The notes under the pieces are model-generated. The model did no database searches and was not told the origin of the DNA. It worked only from the letters and a program-made list of their open reading frames with translations. A DNA stretch of 64,000 bases from contig OZ245876.1 in NCBI GenBank assembly GCA_965229445.1, forward strand, positions 1,488,001-1,552,000. The letters run 5' to 3'. Both the position numbers and the translations under genes were made by a program. This DNA comes from Owenweeksia sp965229445. Its GTDB lineage: Bacteria > Bacteroidota > Bacteroidia > Flavobacteriales > Schleiferiaceae. The first letter of the stretch is position 1; every line of letters begins with the position of its first letter. This document shows, piece after piece, positions 51,673-60,849 of this stretch.

Positions 51673-52662
51673 ATGTTGTATATCCTACATAAAAGTCTTG
51701 ACCCCTATTTTAACCAGGCAGCAGAAGAGTATTTGCTGAAGCATTTTGATGAAAATATATTCATGCTTTGGCAGAACGACGCCACCATCGTGGTGGGAAA
51801 ACATCAAAATACCTTGGCCGAGGTCAATGCCGAGTATGCCAAAAAGCGTGGAATAAGGGTAGTTCGAAGATTGACGGGAGGAGGAGCGGTCTATCATGAC
51901 CTTGGTAACTTGAACTACACCTTTATTATGGGGTATGGGGAGAAGGGGGCACAAATTGATTTCAAGAAGTACAATCAACCGATTATAGATGTCCTTAATC
52001 AACTAGGGGTTGAAGCCAGGTTCTCCGGTAGAAATGATATACTGATTGGAGACCAAAAGTTTTCTGGCAATGCCGAGCATATTTACCATCAGAAACAACG
52101 GGTGTTGCATCATGGTACCTTGTTGTATGCCTCAGAGGTTCAGGATATTTCTGATGCTCTAAATGTGAATCCGCTCAAGTTCGAAGGTAAGGCCCGTAAG
52201 TCGGTGAAAAGTAGAGTTACCAATATTTCAAGTCATTTGAAAGAAGATATTGGGGTGGAAAAGTTTGGCGAACGTGTTCTAAACCATATTACCAACTTGT
52301 ACCCGGAAGCGAAACCCTATGAGTTATCCGAAACAGATCGTCTGGCTATCCAAAAATTGGCAAATGAAAAGTATAGCCAGTGGCATTGGAACTACGGTTA
52401 TTCTCCAAAATATGGTTTAAAGAAGGGTGTGAAAACTCCTGGAGGTCATGTTGAGGTCCATCTCAATGTAGATAAAGGTTTGATCAGTGAAATAGCCATT
52501 TTTGGCGACTTCTTTGTCAATAAAGACCTGGAACCTCTGCTGGAAGCTTTAAAAGGGATCGAGCACAGAGAGGATAGCTTGTTGCGCGTACTCAAGGAAG
52601 TAAAGAGCTCGGAGTATTTCAGCAATGTATCGGAGGAAGAATTAATGGAGGCTTTTTTCTAA
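51673..52662 (+). CDS. lplA: Lipoate-protein ligase A
   Basis: A 329-residue cytoplasmic enzyme that activates free lipoate with ATP and attaches it to carrier proteins of 2-oxoacid dehydrogenase and glycine cleavage complexes. Family signatures: ATIVVGKHQNTLAEVN (about 37-52), RVVRRLTGGGAVYHDLGNLN (about 63-82) with the RRxTGGGAVYHD motif, the Lys in GDQKFSGNAEH, and HHGTLLYASEV. The C-terminal accessory domain (from about 240, NYGYSPKYGLKKGVKTPGGH) is present, so this is the full-length type. It is convergent with the metal-receptor gene. Confidence 0.95.
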   Translation: MLYILHKSLDPYFNQAAEEYLLKHFDENIFMLWQNDATIVVGKHQNTLAEVNAEYAKKRGIRVVRRLTGGGAVYHDLGNLNYTFIMGYGEKGAQIDFKKYNQPIIDVLNQLGVEARFSGRNDILIGDQKFSGNAEHIYHQKQRVLHHGTLLYASEVQDISDALNVNPLKFEGKARKSVKSRVTNISSHLKEDIGVEKFGERVLNHITNLYPEAKPYELSETDRLAIQKLANEKYSQWHWNYGYSPKYGLKKGVKTPGGHVEVHLNVDKGLISEIAIFGDFFVNKDLEPLLEALKGIEHREDSLLRVLKEVKSSEYFSNVSEEELMEAFF

Positions 52663-52756
52663 GCCAGATAAACTTGCAGTTTGATGATCTCTGCACATTT
52701 TCAAAAATGAATTATTTTCGGAAGGTTACCGTGATCAAACTAGGGGTAAGCTGATG

Positions 52757-53539
52757 CTATTTTCTGCTTTTTCTTCCTTCTAAAGTAAGTCCTATCTCCT
52801 TCTGTATCGCCATTAAATATCTCAAGCCTTTAATCAACCTACTACCATACCAACTCATCATCTCCCCATCTATCAACTTTATAAGAGAATTGGGAAAGTG
52901 AGTTGCCATATCGTGCAAATCTCCTGTGGTAAAGGCATAAGGCTCAGAAGATAAAAAGATCACATCAGGATTGACTTGAGCTATTTCGTCTAGTTTGACT
53001 TCCGGGTATCGGGCATCGCCCTGAGATAAGGCATTCCTTAAGCCAGTAAGACCTATCATACTTTGAATAAAGGTATCATTTGATACTACCATATAGGGGT
53101 CTTTCCAAATGAAGTAAAGACTCGTTGCCTGGATCTTAGGCGACTTAAAACCATCCATTTCTTCCTCTATTTGCCCAATCAATTTGCTGGCTTCACCTTC
53201 ACGTTCAACCAATTGGCCAACATCAGATATCATCGCCAATGCATCTTGAGGGCTTTTGATGTCACTAACATAAACCGTGGCGACTTCCGCCAGATTCTCT
53301 ATTTGCTCGCGATGGTTTTCTTCTTTATTGGCGATAATCAAATCGGGCGAAAGCTCTATGATCTTTTTGATTTGTAAGTCTTTGGTACCACCTATAACCG
53401 CCTTTTCCTCTAACCACTGCTTAGGATGAACACAGTAAGCCGTAATACCAACTATTTCTTCCTCTAAACCAAGATGGTACAGGAGTTCACTTTGAGATGG
53501 AACGGTAGAAACTATACGGATAACATTTGAATTTGTTAG
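52757..53539 (-). pseudogene. Helical-backbone metal / cobalamin receptor gene that lacks its start (5'-truncated)
   Basis: The open frame runs 260 codons from just after the T9SS gene's stop to the stop at 52757. It has no ATG, GTG or TTG before the Leu codon at 53339-53341, which would remove about 66 residues of conserved sequence. It matches the soluble BtuF-like receptors of Bacteroidota: RIVSTVPSQSELLYHLG, VGITAYCVHPKQWL, VIGGTKDL, LSPDLIIANKEEN, then PDVIFLSSEPYAF. Normal members have roughly 15-25 more residues before RIVS. The T9SS gene's stop is in the same frame and directly precedes it. I infer truncation by that neighbour, or a non-standard start (CTG, ATA or ATC). Confidence 0.75.
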
Positions 53540-56107
53540 TTACAATTTTTCAAATTTTACCCAATCTCCTTTGAAGGTTAGTACATATAAGCCTGGTGGT
53601 AAATTAGCTAGATTTAGTACTAATGATGGGCTAGCAATTTCATGGTCAAACACCCTATTTCCAACCACATCATATACCACTAGCATACCTTGAGGCTCAG
53701 CTCCAGTAATAGATACTTGAAGCCAATCGGATACAGGGTTGGGAAATACCGATAAATTCTTACTGATGAATTCTGTAGAGCTAACATTTATTGAATTAAA
53801 ATTATATGATGCTTTGTTTGTACAGCCGATAGAATCAGTTACTTGTAATTCATATAAACCATTTTTACTAACAACTAAATAATCTAAGGTATCACCGGTT
53901 AAAAGTGTACCATTTAGGAACCACTGATTACCCTTTGGATAATTGGATATTAAAGTGTCAAATATTACAGTAATAGTGGGGCTAGGAGACAGCACTATGA
54001 CGGAATCAAAACTTGAAATAACACAACTGTCCATGTTTCTGGCTGTTACTTCAAAAACGTAAGTACCTACAGTGTCAAGGCCTATGTAGGTATTTCCTGA
54101 TAAATTCAGTTTTTGATTGTTTAATGTGATCATTATGGAAATAGAATCTATAAATACCGAGCTAACCACATTTAGTGTAAAAGAGTCTCCGAGACATGCT
54201 ACAGACGGCAGCCCTATAATTTTAAGTGTGTCTATGCTAGAATAAGTGATTTCAATGGTATCTGAATAGAAGGTGCAGGTAGGAATCTGAGGGTCAATTG
54301 CACTATAGTAATATATTCCCGCAGTATCAACCTTTAATTTTGAGCCGGTGGAGAGTCCATTATTCCAGATAACATTGGTCCAGCTAGAATCAGCAGCTAT
54401 GGATATGGTGTCCATGCTAGTACATAATACAGAATCCGTAGCTAAAATAGAGTTTTGTAATGCTGAAATCCTGTAATTTAAGTAAAACCCAGGAGTAAGG
54501 TAAAGGTTTCCCTGGTTATCAGTTAACGTGCAATAAAATCTATCGTTACCACTTAAGTAGGCAGAATCATTTTGTACACCGTTGGACCACAAGTAAGATG
54601 AATATCCGGCAGGGGCCACCTTTAATACGCTGTCACCAAGACAAACGGGAACGTTATAACTACTTATGGACTCCTTTCCACAAAAATCATCTGGTAAGCC
54701 AAGGACAAAATTTTGGTAGGCATTAGTGGTTAGGGGTCCAATGTTAAATGGCAGCGCCCATGTTTGATCACCTATAGCTATTTCTCCTGCTAAGTTGCTT
54801 GTGATATTAGTAATGTGGATTGGAGATGCAGCATTAAGGTGATAATTGCATAATACACTTCCTGACGAATCAAATGACGTTAGGTTCAAACCAGTATAGT
54901 ATACAATCCCATTTGGAGATGGAGTAGGCACAAGAATACGCGATAACATATATACTCTGGATTCATCTTCATTCACCGCGATATCAGAGCTTGTAATACT
55001 TTGATTTAAGGGTTCAGATAACAGGTAAGCTTTCTCAATAAATCCAGTTTTTCTCATTTTAAAGCCGATCCAGCTTCTGGTGTACTGGGGTGAATAGTAT
55101 GTTTTGTTTAATTCTGGAATGTAAATACTTCCAAAAAAACTAAAACAGCCGTATATATGATTTCCAAAGGCGTTTAGATGACCACTTGATAATGTGCCTG
55201 CGGTTGTTTCTCCAAGAGACTTGGTATAGATAGGGTTTCCATTAAAATTTATTAGTGTTAAAAAGTTAACTCCAAGCGTGTTTGGAAGATAGGTGCTAGT
55301 GTTTCCTATCCTTAATGAGTCTCCCTCAAACCTGCCAGTCAAGAGAATAGTGCCGTTGGAATTCACCGCAATAGAATGTGTTGTCACTCTTCTGTTAAAA
55401 ACGCTGGAGCTAGAGGTGCTAAGATTCAAATTCCATTCCAAATTGCCATTCTGGTCTATTTTTGTTAAAAACCCGTTGTAAGGCGATGTGGTGGTGCTAA
55501 GTAATGTATCAGTGAACCAAACTCTGCTGCCATTAAATGACCCACATACCAGAAGGCCACTATCAGGGGTGACTACGATATCATAAATGCTTGCATCGTA
55601 TGTAACGAGCCCAAACAGCTTAGAGGCTTTTGTCCAAATAACATTTCCCGAAGTATCTAATTTTGTGAGTATTAATTCATCATTAAAGGTTGTAATGGTA
55701 TCTGAACCAAAGAGATGCTTTCCTCCACTCATTGTTCCACCAACAAACAAGCAATGATTCATAGAATCTGTTGCAATATGAATGTTATGAAATTTTGGAT
55801 TATTGAATGGAGTGTAAATGGCAGTGCCAAGACCCTGAGCCCACTGTACCTCACCATTTTGAATTTTACTAAGCCAAAGATTTCTTGTGGTTGCTGAGAA
55901 TAGAGTGTTGTTTCCGATCTGTGTGGTATCTCTATATCTCCCGGCAGCATACAAAGTGCTTGTATCATAATACTCTATATCATGGATACGATCTACGCCG
56001 TTAAATTGTGTCATGGATTTTATGCTTACCCCCCATGATTCCTTTTGTGCGCGTATGTTAATGGTAAATAAAAGAGTAATAATTAAGATTCTTTCCAACT
56101 TCAGCAT
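53540..56107 (-). CDS. Large secreted protein with propeller-like repeats and type IX sorting domain
   Basis: An 855-residue surface or secreted protein. After a signal peptide (ILIITLLFTINIRAQ) the first 470 residues show repeated motifs of the form LSKIQNGEVQWAQGLGT, ILTKLDTSGNVIWTKASKL and FLTKIDQNGNLEWNLNLST, typical of SBBP/propeller-like repeats. From about 485 there are Ig-like/PKD-type segments (PVCLGDSVLKVAPAGYSSYL, then two more). The C-terminus is a type A T9SS sorting domain: VFPNPVSDWLQVSI, VVYDVVGNRVFDHE and LPPGLYVLTF. The gene is visibly AT-richer than its neighbours. It lies between cystathionine beta-synthase and a receptor gene that has lost its start. Confidence 0.88.
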   Translation of the reverse strand: MLKLERILIITLLFTINIRAQKESWGVSIKSMTQFNGVDRIHDIEYYDTSTLYAAGRYRDTTQIGNNTLFSATTRNLWLSKIQNGEVQWAQGLGTAIYTPFNNPKFHNIHIATDSMNHCLFVGGTMSGGKHLFGSDTITTFNDELILTKLDTSGNVIWTKASKLFGLVTYDASIYDIVVTPDSGLLVCGSFNGSRVWFTDTLLSTTTSPYNGFLTKIDQNGNLEWNLNLSTSSSSVFNRRVTTHSIAVNSNGTILLTGRFEGDSLRIGNTSTYLPNTLGVNFLTLINFNGNPIYTKSLGETTAGTLSSGHLNAFGNHIYGCFSFFGSIYIPELNKTYYSPQYTRSWIGFKMRKTGFIEKAYLLSEPLNQSITSSDIAVNEDESRVYMLSRILVPTPSPNGIVYYTGLNLTSFDSSGSVLCNYHLNAASPIHITNITSNLAGEIAIGDQTWALPFNIGPLTTNAYQNFVLGLPDDFCGKESISSYNVPVCLGDSVLKVAPAGYSSYLWSNGVQNDSAYLSGNDRFYCTLTDNQGNLYLTPGFYLNYRISALQNSILATDSVLCTSMDTISIAADSSWTNVIWNNGLSTGSKLKVDTAGIYYYSAIDPQIPTCTFYSDTIEITYSSIDTLKIIGLPSVACLGDSFTLNVVSSVFIDSISIMITLNNQKLNLSGNTYIGLDTVGTYVFEVTARNMDSCVISSFDSVIVLSPSPTITVIFDTLISNYPKGNQWFLNGTLLTGDTLDYLVVSKNGLYELQVTDSIGCTNKASYNFNSINVSSTEFISKNLSVFPNPVSDWLQVSITGAEPQGMLVVYDVVGNRVFDHEIASPSLVLNLANLPPGLYVLTFKGDWVKFEKL

Positions 56108-56432
56108 TTAGAGTTGTTTTTGGTTATCATTATTATTCTTCTGCAACGTGAATATTACTAAGTAGCTGTTTGTTCTGAATGTCAATTTAATGCAATAGGC
56201 TCATTCGTGAAATACTTAGTTATTATACGAATACAGCCACTCGAAAAAAAAATATTTTCCGGCGTGTTACAGATTGAGTGAGTGATTACTTCGGATAGAA
56301 ATTGATTCTACTACCCTAGAAATAATACTTGCTGATAAGTCAAATTATGAAAGGAGCTTCATTCAATGCTCAGTATGCGCTGATGCTTCAAATGCGTGCA
56401 GTGTAAGGTTTAGCTGATTAAAGGATCTAATT
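56108..56432. other. Intergenic stretch without a gene
   Basis: An AT-rich stretch between the T9SS gene start and the cystathionine beta-synthase stop. It should carry the T9SS gene's promoter and the terminator of the synthase gene, but I see no convincing hairpin. A run of nine A lies near 56244. Confidence 0.5.
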
Positions 56433-57809
56433 CTAGCTCAAGGCTCCAATTACATCTTGCCGTGTTATGATGTGATATTGATCATCACCCATCCTTACCA
56501 ACACCGCATTATTGGATTTATCGATGTGCTTGGCCACGGTTTTAATATCATCCGACGAGTCAACCACGGGGTAAGGATTACCCATTATTTCTGCTACGGT
56601 CTTTTCAGCGGTATTGCCATCTCGAAGCATATTGTGAAAGACATCACTCTCATCCAGGGAACCTACAAACTCCATGTTTTCATCTACCACCGGTATTTGA
56701 GAGATGCTATATTCCTGCATTTTTTGCACGATGTTCGACACCAGGTCATACTTTGAAGCCGTGATGAGCTTAAGGTTTTGATGCGCTTCTACCAGATCTC
56801 CAGCGTTGGACTTCTCGGTGGTCAGAAAGCCCCGATCCCGCATCCAGTCGTCATTATAAACTTTCCCAACATAGCGACTGCCATGGTCATGAAACAGCAC
56901 TACCACTACAGAATCCTCATCTAATTCATGTTTTAACTGACGCACCCCCTGAAAGGCCGAGCCCGCGGAGTACCCCAAAAACAGACCTTCTTTCTTGGCG
57001 AGTTCCCTGGTAACCAAGGCTCCATCCTTATCCGATACTTTTTCAAAGCGATCAATCAGACTAAAATCTACATTTTTAGGTAGGATGTCTTCTCCAATCC
57101 CTTCGGTGATGTAGGAGTAGATTTCCTTTTCATCAAACTCACCGGTTTCGTGATATTTCTTAAAGACAGAGCCGTATGTATCAATGCCCCATATCTTTAC
57201 CTCAGGGTTCTTCTCCTTGAGATACTTTGCTACGCCGGAGATGGTTCCTCCAGTACCTACCCCTACCACAAAGTGTGTGATCTTGCCTTCTGTCTGTTCC
57301 CAGATTTCCGGACCGGTACTTTCGTAATGCGCTTCGGCATTTCCCGGATTGTCATACTGGAAAGGGTAATAAGAATTAGGGATTTCTCTGTTTAAGCGTT
57401 CAGCAACACTGTAATACGACTCAGGATGTTCCGGGGCAACATTGGTGGGACAAACATGAATTTCGGCTCCCATGGCCCTGAGAATATCCATTTTCTCTTT
57501 ACTCTGCTTGTCAGACAGGGTGCAAATTAGTCGATATCCTTTCACAATTGCGGCCAGAGCCAGTCCCATACCGGTATTACCTGAAGTACACTCAATGATG
57601 GTTCCACCGGGCTTTAATTTTCCTTCTTTCTCGGCATTTTCTATCATTTTCAGGGCCATCCGATCTTTTACAGAATGCCCGGGATTGAAATACTCAACCT
57701 TTGCAAGAACAGTCCCAGGAATGTCTTGCGCTATTTTGTTCATTTTTATCATTGGCGTATGGCCAATCGTCTCTAGTATATTGTCGTAAATTTTTTTGAT
57801 GGGTCTCAT
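56433..57809 (-). CDS. Cystathionine beta-synthase with CBS domain pair
   Basis: A 458-residue PLP enzyme that condenses serine and homocysteine into cystathionine, or acts as a cysteine-synthase-like enzyme. The catalytic Lys is K48 in FNPGHSVKDRM; the phosphate loop is IIECTSGNTGMGLALAA (about 72-88), and the second glycine loop is VGVGTGGTISGVAKYL. A pair of CBS domains (about 337-458: ISQIPVVDENMEFVG, then VAKHIDKSNNAVLVRMGDD) probably binds S-adenosylmethionine or another regulator. No N-terminal heme domain is present. The length fits bacterial enzymes. It stands alone. Confidence 0.92.
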   Translation of the reverse strand: MRPIKKIYDNILETIGHTPMIKMNKIAQDIPGTVLAKVEYFNPGHSVKDRMALKMIENAEKEGKLKPGGTIIECTSGNTGMGLALAAIVKGYRLICTLSDKQSKEKMDILRAMGAEIHVCPTNVAPEHPESYYSVAERLNREIPNSYYPFQYDNPGNAEAHYESTGPEIWEQTEGKITHFVVGVGTGGTISGVAKYLKEKNPEVKIWGIDTYGSVFKKYHETGEFDEKEIYSYITEGIGEDILPKNVDFSLIDRFEKVSDKDGALVTRELAKKEGLFLGYSAGSAFQGVRQLKHELDEDSVVVVLFHDHGSRYVGKVYNDDWMRDRGFLTTEKSNAGDLVEAHQNLKLITASKYDLVSNIVQKMQEYSISQIPVVDENMEFVGSLDESDVFHNMLRDGNTAEKTVAEIMGNPYPVVDSSDDIKTVAKHIDKSNNAVLVRMGDDQYHIITRQDVIGALS

Positions 57810-57963
57810 GAAGTGATGATAAGTTGTGGATTAGCGAAGAGTGATATTTGGGAATGCTCTATGATCTACAGCAGACCTTGTTATTTAGTATTTATTGGCT
57901 AAAATTAGAATGTCCAAATCGGTTAGAGGTATTCAGTTTTCACATGTAAAATTCAGAGCAAAA

Positions 57964-59196
57964 TTAATCAAAGCGGATGGCTTTTACTGGCGAAATCCGC
58001 GTAATTAAAAAGCTTGGGATAATTAAACAGGCCAGACAAATAATCATGGTGATTAGGTTGAGGATGATAATATGCATGGGATTTAGGTCTACCGATACCG
58101 CACTTACAGAATAGGTGGCAGGATCCAGTTTTAGAAATTTAAATTCTTGCTGTAGAAGGCACAATCCCAGGCCAATCGCATTTCCCCACAATAATCCCTT
58201 AGCAATCAAGTATCCGGCATTGATCAGAAAGATTCTTTGAATCCCGGAATTGGTTGTTCCAAGGGCTTTTAAGATGCCAATCATTTGCGTGCGTTCCAGT
58301 ATCAGAATAAGCAGGGCAATAGACATGTTTATCGTACCGACTACGATCATCACCAATATGATCATGATTATGTTGACGTCGAACAAATCCAACCACTGAA
58401 ACAACTGTTCATTCATTTGACGCGCGGTTAAAGCATCGGCGTCAACCGGCAGAAGGAGCCTGATGCTACTGGCTTCAGAAAGGCTTTGCTCACCATCAGC
58501 TATAAAAACTTCAAACCCACCCACCTGGTTGGCATTCCATTTATTGAGCCGTTGCACATGTCGCAGGTCACCAATAATAATACTGTTGTCAATTTCTTCG
58601 AGATCTGTTTGAAAGATGCCGCAGATGTAAAATTTCCTTAAGAGGGGTGGGCGAGGAGCCTCTCTCACAAAATACATGCTGATGCGATCATGCAAATTCA
58701 GTTTTAACCTGCTAGCAATGCTTTTACTAATTAGGATGGAATCATTATAACTGCTGTCTTTATAGCTGGGAAAGTTTCCCTCGAGTAGGTAATCTTTCAT
58801 TCCTTCCCAGTTGTATTGGGAGCTCACCCCTTTTAGCACCAGCCCTTCAAAGTCTTCTTCAGTTTTAATAATGCCGGCTTTTCTTGCAAAGGCTTGTGTG
58901 TTAATCACCTGATCTCTAGAGGAAATAGCATTAAGAATGCTGTCACTCAATACAACTGGAGTTTGATCGTAGGTAGGATTGGGCTGATAATTGATAATTT
59001 GAATATGTCCACCGAATCCGGTTATTTTGTTTCGGATCTCCTTGCGAAGGCCGTTTCCGGTGGCAACTGCGATGATCATAACAATAACCGCAATGGCAAT
59101 GGCCCAAATAGAAATACGGATTACCGGGCGTGAAATTTTACGCGCCGTAGTCTCGTTCTTTAATAGCCGGTTGGCAATGAAAAACTCGAATTTCAA
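57964..59196 (-). CDS. ABC transporter permease of the MacB/LolC-like FtsX family
   Basis: A 410-residue inner-membrane protein. It is the membrane part of an ABC transporter, with LolC/E-type topology: one N-terminal transmembrane helix (about 27-50, ISIWAIAIAVIVMIIAVATG), a large periplasmic domain (about 55-270, with RKEIRNKITGFGGHIQI at the start) and three C-terminal helices (about 275-400). MIGILKALGTTNSGIQRIFL is the FtsX signature. LolC/E release lipoproteins; the exact cargo here is unknown. The likely start is a TTG at 59194-59196, with no ATG nearby in frame. The matching ATPase is not in this window. Its start abuts the divergent NamZ-like gene. Confidence 0.88.
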   Translation of the reverse strand: MKFEFFIANRLLKNETTARKISRPVIRISIWAIAIAVIVMIIAVATGNGLRKEIRNKITGFGGHIQIINYQPNPTYDQTPVVLSDSILNAISSRDQVINTQAFARKAGIIKTEEDFEGLVLKGVSSQYNWEGMKDYLLEGNFPSYKDSSYNDSILISKSIASRLKLNLHDRISMYFVREAPRPPLLRKFYICGIFQTDLEEIDNSIIIGDLRHVQRLNKWNANQVGGFEVFIADGEQSLSEASSIRLLLPVDADALTARQMNEQLFQWLDLFDVNIIMIILVMIVVGTINMSIALLILILERTQMIGILKALGTTNSGIQRIFLINAGYLIAKGLLWGNAIGLGLCLLQQEFKFLKLDPATYSVSAVSVDLNPMHIIILNLITMIICLACLIIPSFLITRISPVKAIRFD

Positions 59197-60393
59197 ATGT
59201 TGATGAATATGGTCAAAAAGGCGATCAAATATAGGCCAATTCTCATGGCTTTTCTTTCGCTCCCATTACTGCTTGTTGCTCAAACAAAAATAACTCCGGC
59301 AGCGGAACGACCGGGAGCTTATCTACCAATATTGCATAATTACGATGTGGCAGTTGTGGCAAATCAGACCTCGCTGGTAAATGAAATGCATCTGGTGGAT
59401 TTTTTACTGGATCGATATGTTAACGTAATAAAGGTTTTTGCTCCAGAACACGGATTTAGGGGAGAGGCTGGAGCAGGAGAAAAAGTTAATTCGGGAAAAG
59501 ATTCTAAAACGGGTGTACCAATTGTATCTCTTTATGGCTCCAACAAGAAACCCAGTGCCCAGCAATTAGCGGATGTAGATCTTGTAGTTTTTGATATTCA
59601 GGATGTTGGAGCCAGGTTTTATACTTACATCAGTACCATGACTTATGTTATGGAGGCCTGTGCAGAACAGGGTAAAAAGGTGATTATTCTGGATCGACCA
59701 AACCCTAATGGACACTATGTGGATGGGCCTGTTTTGAAAGCTGGTTATGAATCTTTTGTAGGATTGCACCCCATACCCATAGTACATGGTATGACGGTGG
59801 GAGAGTACGCCCGTATGGTAAATGAAGAAGGCTGGCTAAAAGGTGGGATTAAATGTGATCTTGAAATTATTAAGTGTGAAGGCTGGAATCATAGTGATCA
59901 CTATGATTTACCAGTAAAACCATCCCCAAACTTACCCAATGCCCTGGCCATAACCCTATACCCCTCAATATGCCTTTTTGAAGGTACTAGCGTAAGTGTC
60001 GGAAGGGGAACGGAATTGCCCTTTCAGCAAATCGGATCACCATATTTTCCCGAAGGTTCCACACAGTTTACACCGCGCTCCATGTCCAGCGCAAAGTCTC
60101 CAAAATACATGGGAGAAATTTGTAAGGGTTACGATCTACGAGAATTTGCAAAGTTTTATCTGCGTGGCTCGGGAGAGTTGTATCTGTATTGGTTATTGGA
60201 GGCTTACCGACTGGCACCAGATAAGGAAAACTTCTTTAATACCTTTTTTGACAAACTGGCTGGTTCAGATCAGTTGCGTAAGGATATCATAAATGATATG
60301 CCTATGGCTGAAATAAAGGCAAGTTGGCAGAAGGATCTCGAAGACTTTAAGGCGATCAGAAAAAAGTATCTGCTTTATACGGATTTTGAATAA
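59197..60393 (+). CDS. DUF1343 / NamZ-type exo-beta-N-acetylmuramidase
   Basis: A 398-residue secreted hydrolase with a signal peptide (MAFLSLPLLLVAQ, preceded by a basic KKAIKYR). The start may be the ATG at 59197 or one of the following Met codons at 59203 and 59209. The NamZ domain is covered fully: VVANQTSLVNEMHLVDFLLD, APEHGFRGEAGAGEKV, IVSLYGSNKKPSAQQL, VFDIQDVGARFYTYISTMTY, ILDRPNPNG and HGMTVGEYARMVNEEGWL. NamZ removes terminal N-acetylmuramic acid from peptidoglycan fragments in cell-wall recycling. The start is 0 nt from the divergent ABC permease start. Confidence 0.9.
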   Translation: MLMNMVKKAIKYRPILMAFLSLPLLLVAQTKITPAAERPGAYLPILHNYDVAVVANQTSLVNEMHLVDFLLDRYVNVIKVFAPEHGFRGEAGAGEKVNSGKDSKTGVPIVSLYGSNKKPSAQQLADVDLVVFDIQDVGARFYTYISTMTYVMEACAEQGKKVIILDRPNPNGHYVDGPVLKAGYESFVGLHPIPIVHGMTVGEYARMVNEEGWLKGGIKCDLEIIKCEGWNHSDHYDLPVKPSPNLPNALAITLYPSICLFEGTSVSVGRGTELPFQQIGSPYFPEGSTQFTPRSMSSAKSPKYMGEICKGYDLREFAKFYLRGSGELYLYWLLEAYRLAPDKENFFNTFFDKLAGSDQLRKDIINDMPMAEIKASWQKDLEDFKAIRKKYLLYTDFE

Positions 60394-60507
60394 ACAGGAC
60401 CGCCAGAATTGAGATGCTAAAAACATATGGACTTGAATTTGAGAATCAATCACTATCTTTAGGTGGGTGGTGCAGGTGCTAAACTTTAAATTCAATTAGG
60501 GCAGACC

Positions 60508-60795
60508 ATGACTTTCAGCAAACAACTACGATCCCTGTTTCTGGTTTCTATATCGATATTGTTGATTCCCCTCATCGCTATGCAATTCACCCAGGAAGTG
60601 AATTGGTCGTTCACCGATTTTGCTATGGCAGCAATTTTATTAGTTGGATTCGGATGGCTTATCCTATTGGTTTCTCGAATATCGATTTCCTCGAGGTATA
60701 AAATCTTCGCGATCATAGCTGTGGCAATGGTCTTTATGATAATTTGGTTGGAATTAGCCGTGGGCATTTTGGCAACTCCCTTTGCTGGAAGCTGA
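60508..60795 (+). CDS. Small membrane protein of unknown function
   Basis: A 95-residue protein with three likely transmembrane helices: about 11-27 (LFLVSISILLIPLIAMQF), 36-56 (FAMAAILLVGFGWLILLVS) and 67-90 (IFAIIAVAMVFMIIWLELAV). Short polar or basic loops between them contain SSRYK. No family is certain; similar three-helix proteins occur in Bacteroidota. The ATG follows a leader of 114 nt after the NamZ gene. The compact hydrophobic pattern suggests a real gene. Confidence 0.65.
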   Translation: MTFSKQLRSLFLVSISILLIPLIAMQFTQEVNWSFTDFAMAAILLVGFGWLILLVSRISISSRYKIFAIIAVAMVFMIIWLELAVGILATPFAGS

Positions 60796-60849
60796 GACTC
60801 AAAGTAGCGGTGGTAAAAGGACTGCGAATTAGAAGCTTTAATTAAGTGC

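Noticed and set aside
53339..53341. TTG at 53341 as the start of the metal receptor
   Set aside because: It would remove about 66 residues that clearly match the family, including the RIVSTVPS and VGIT segments.
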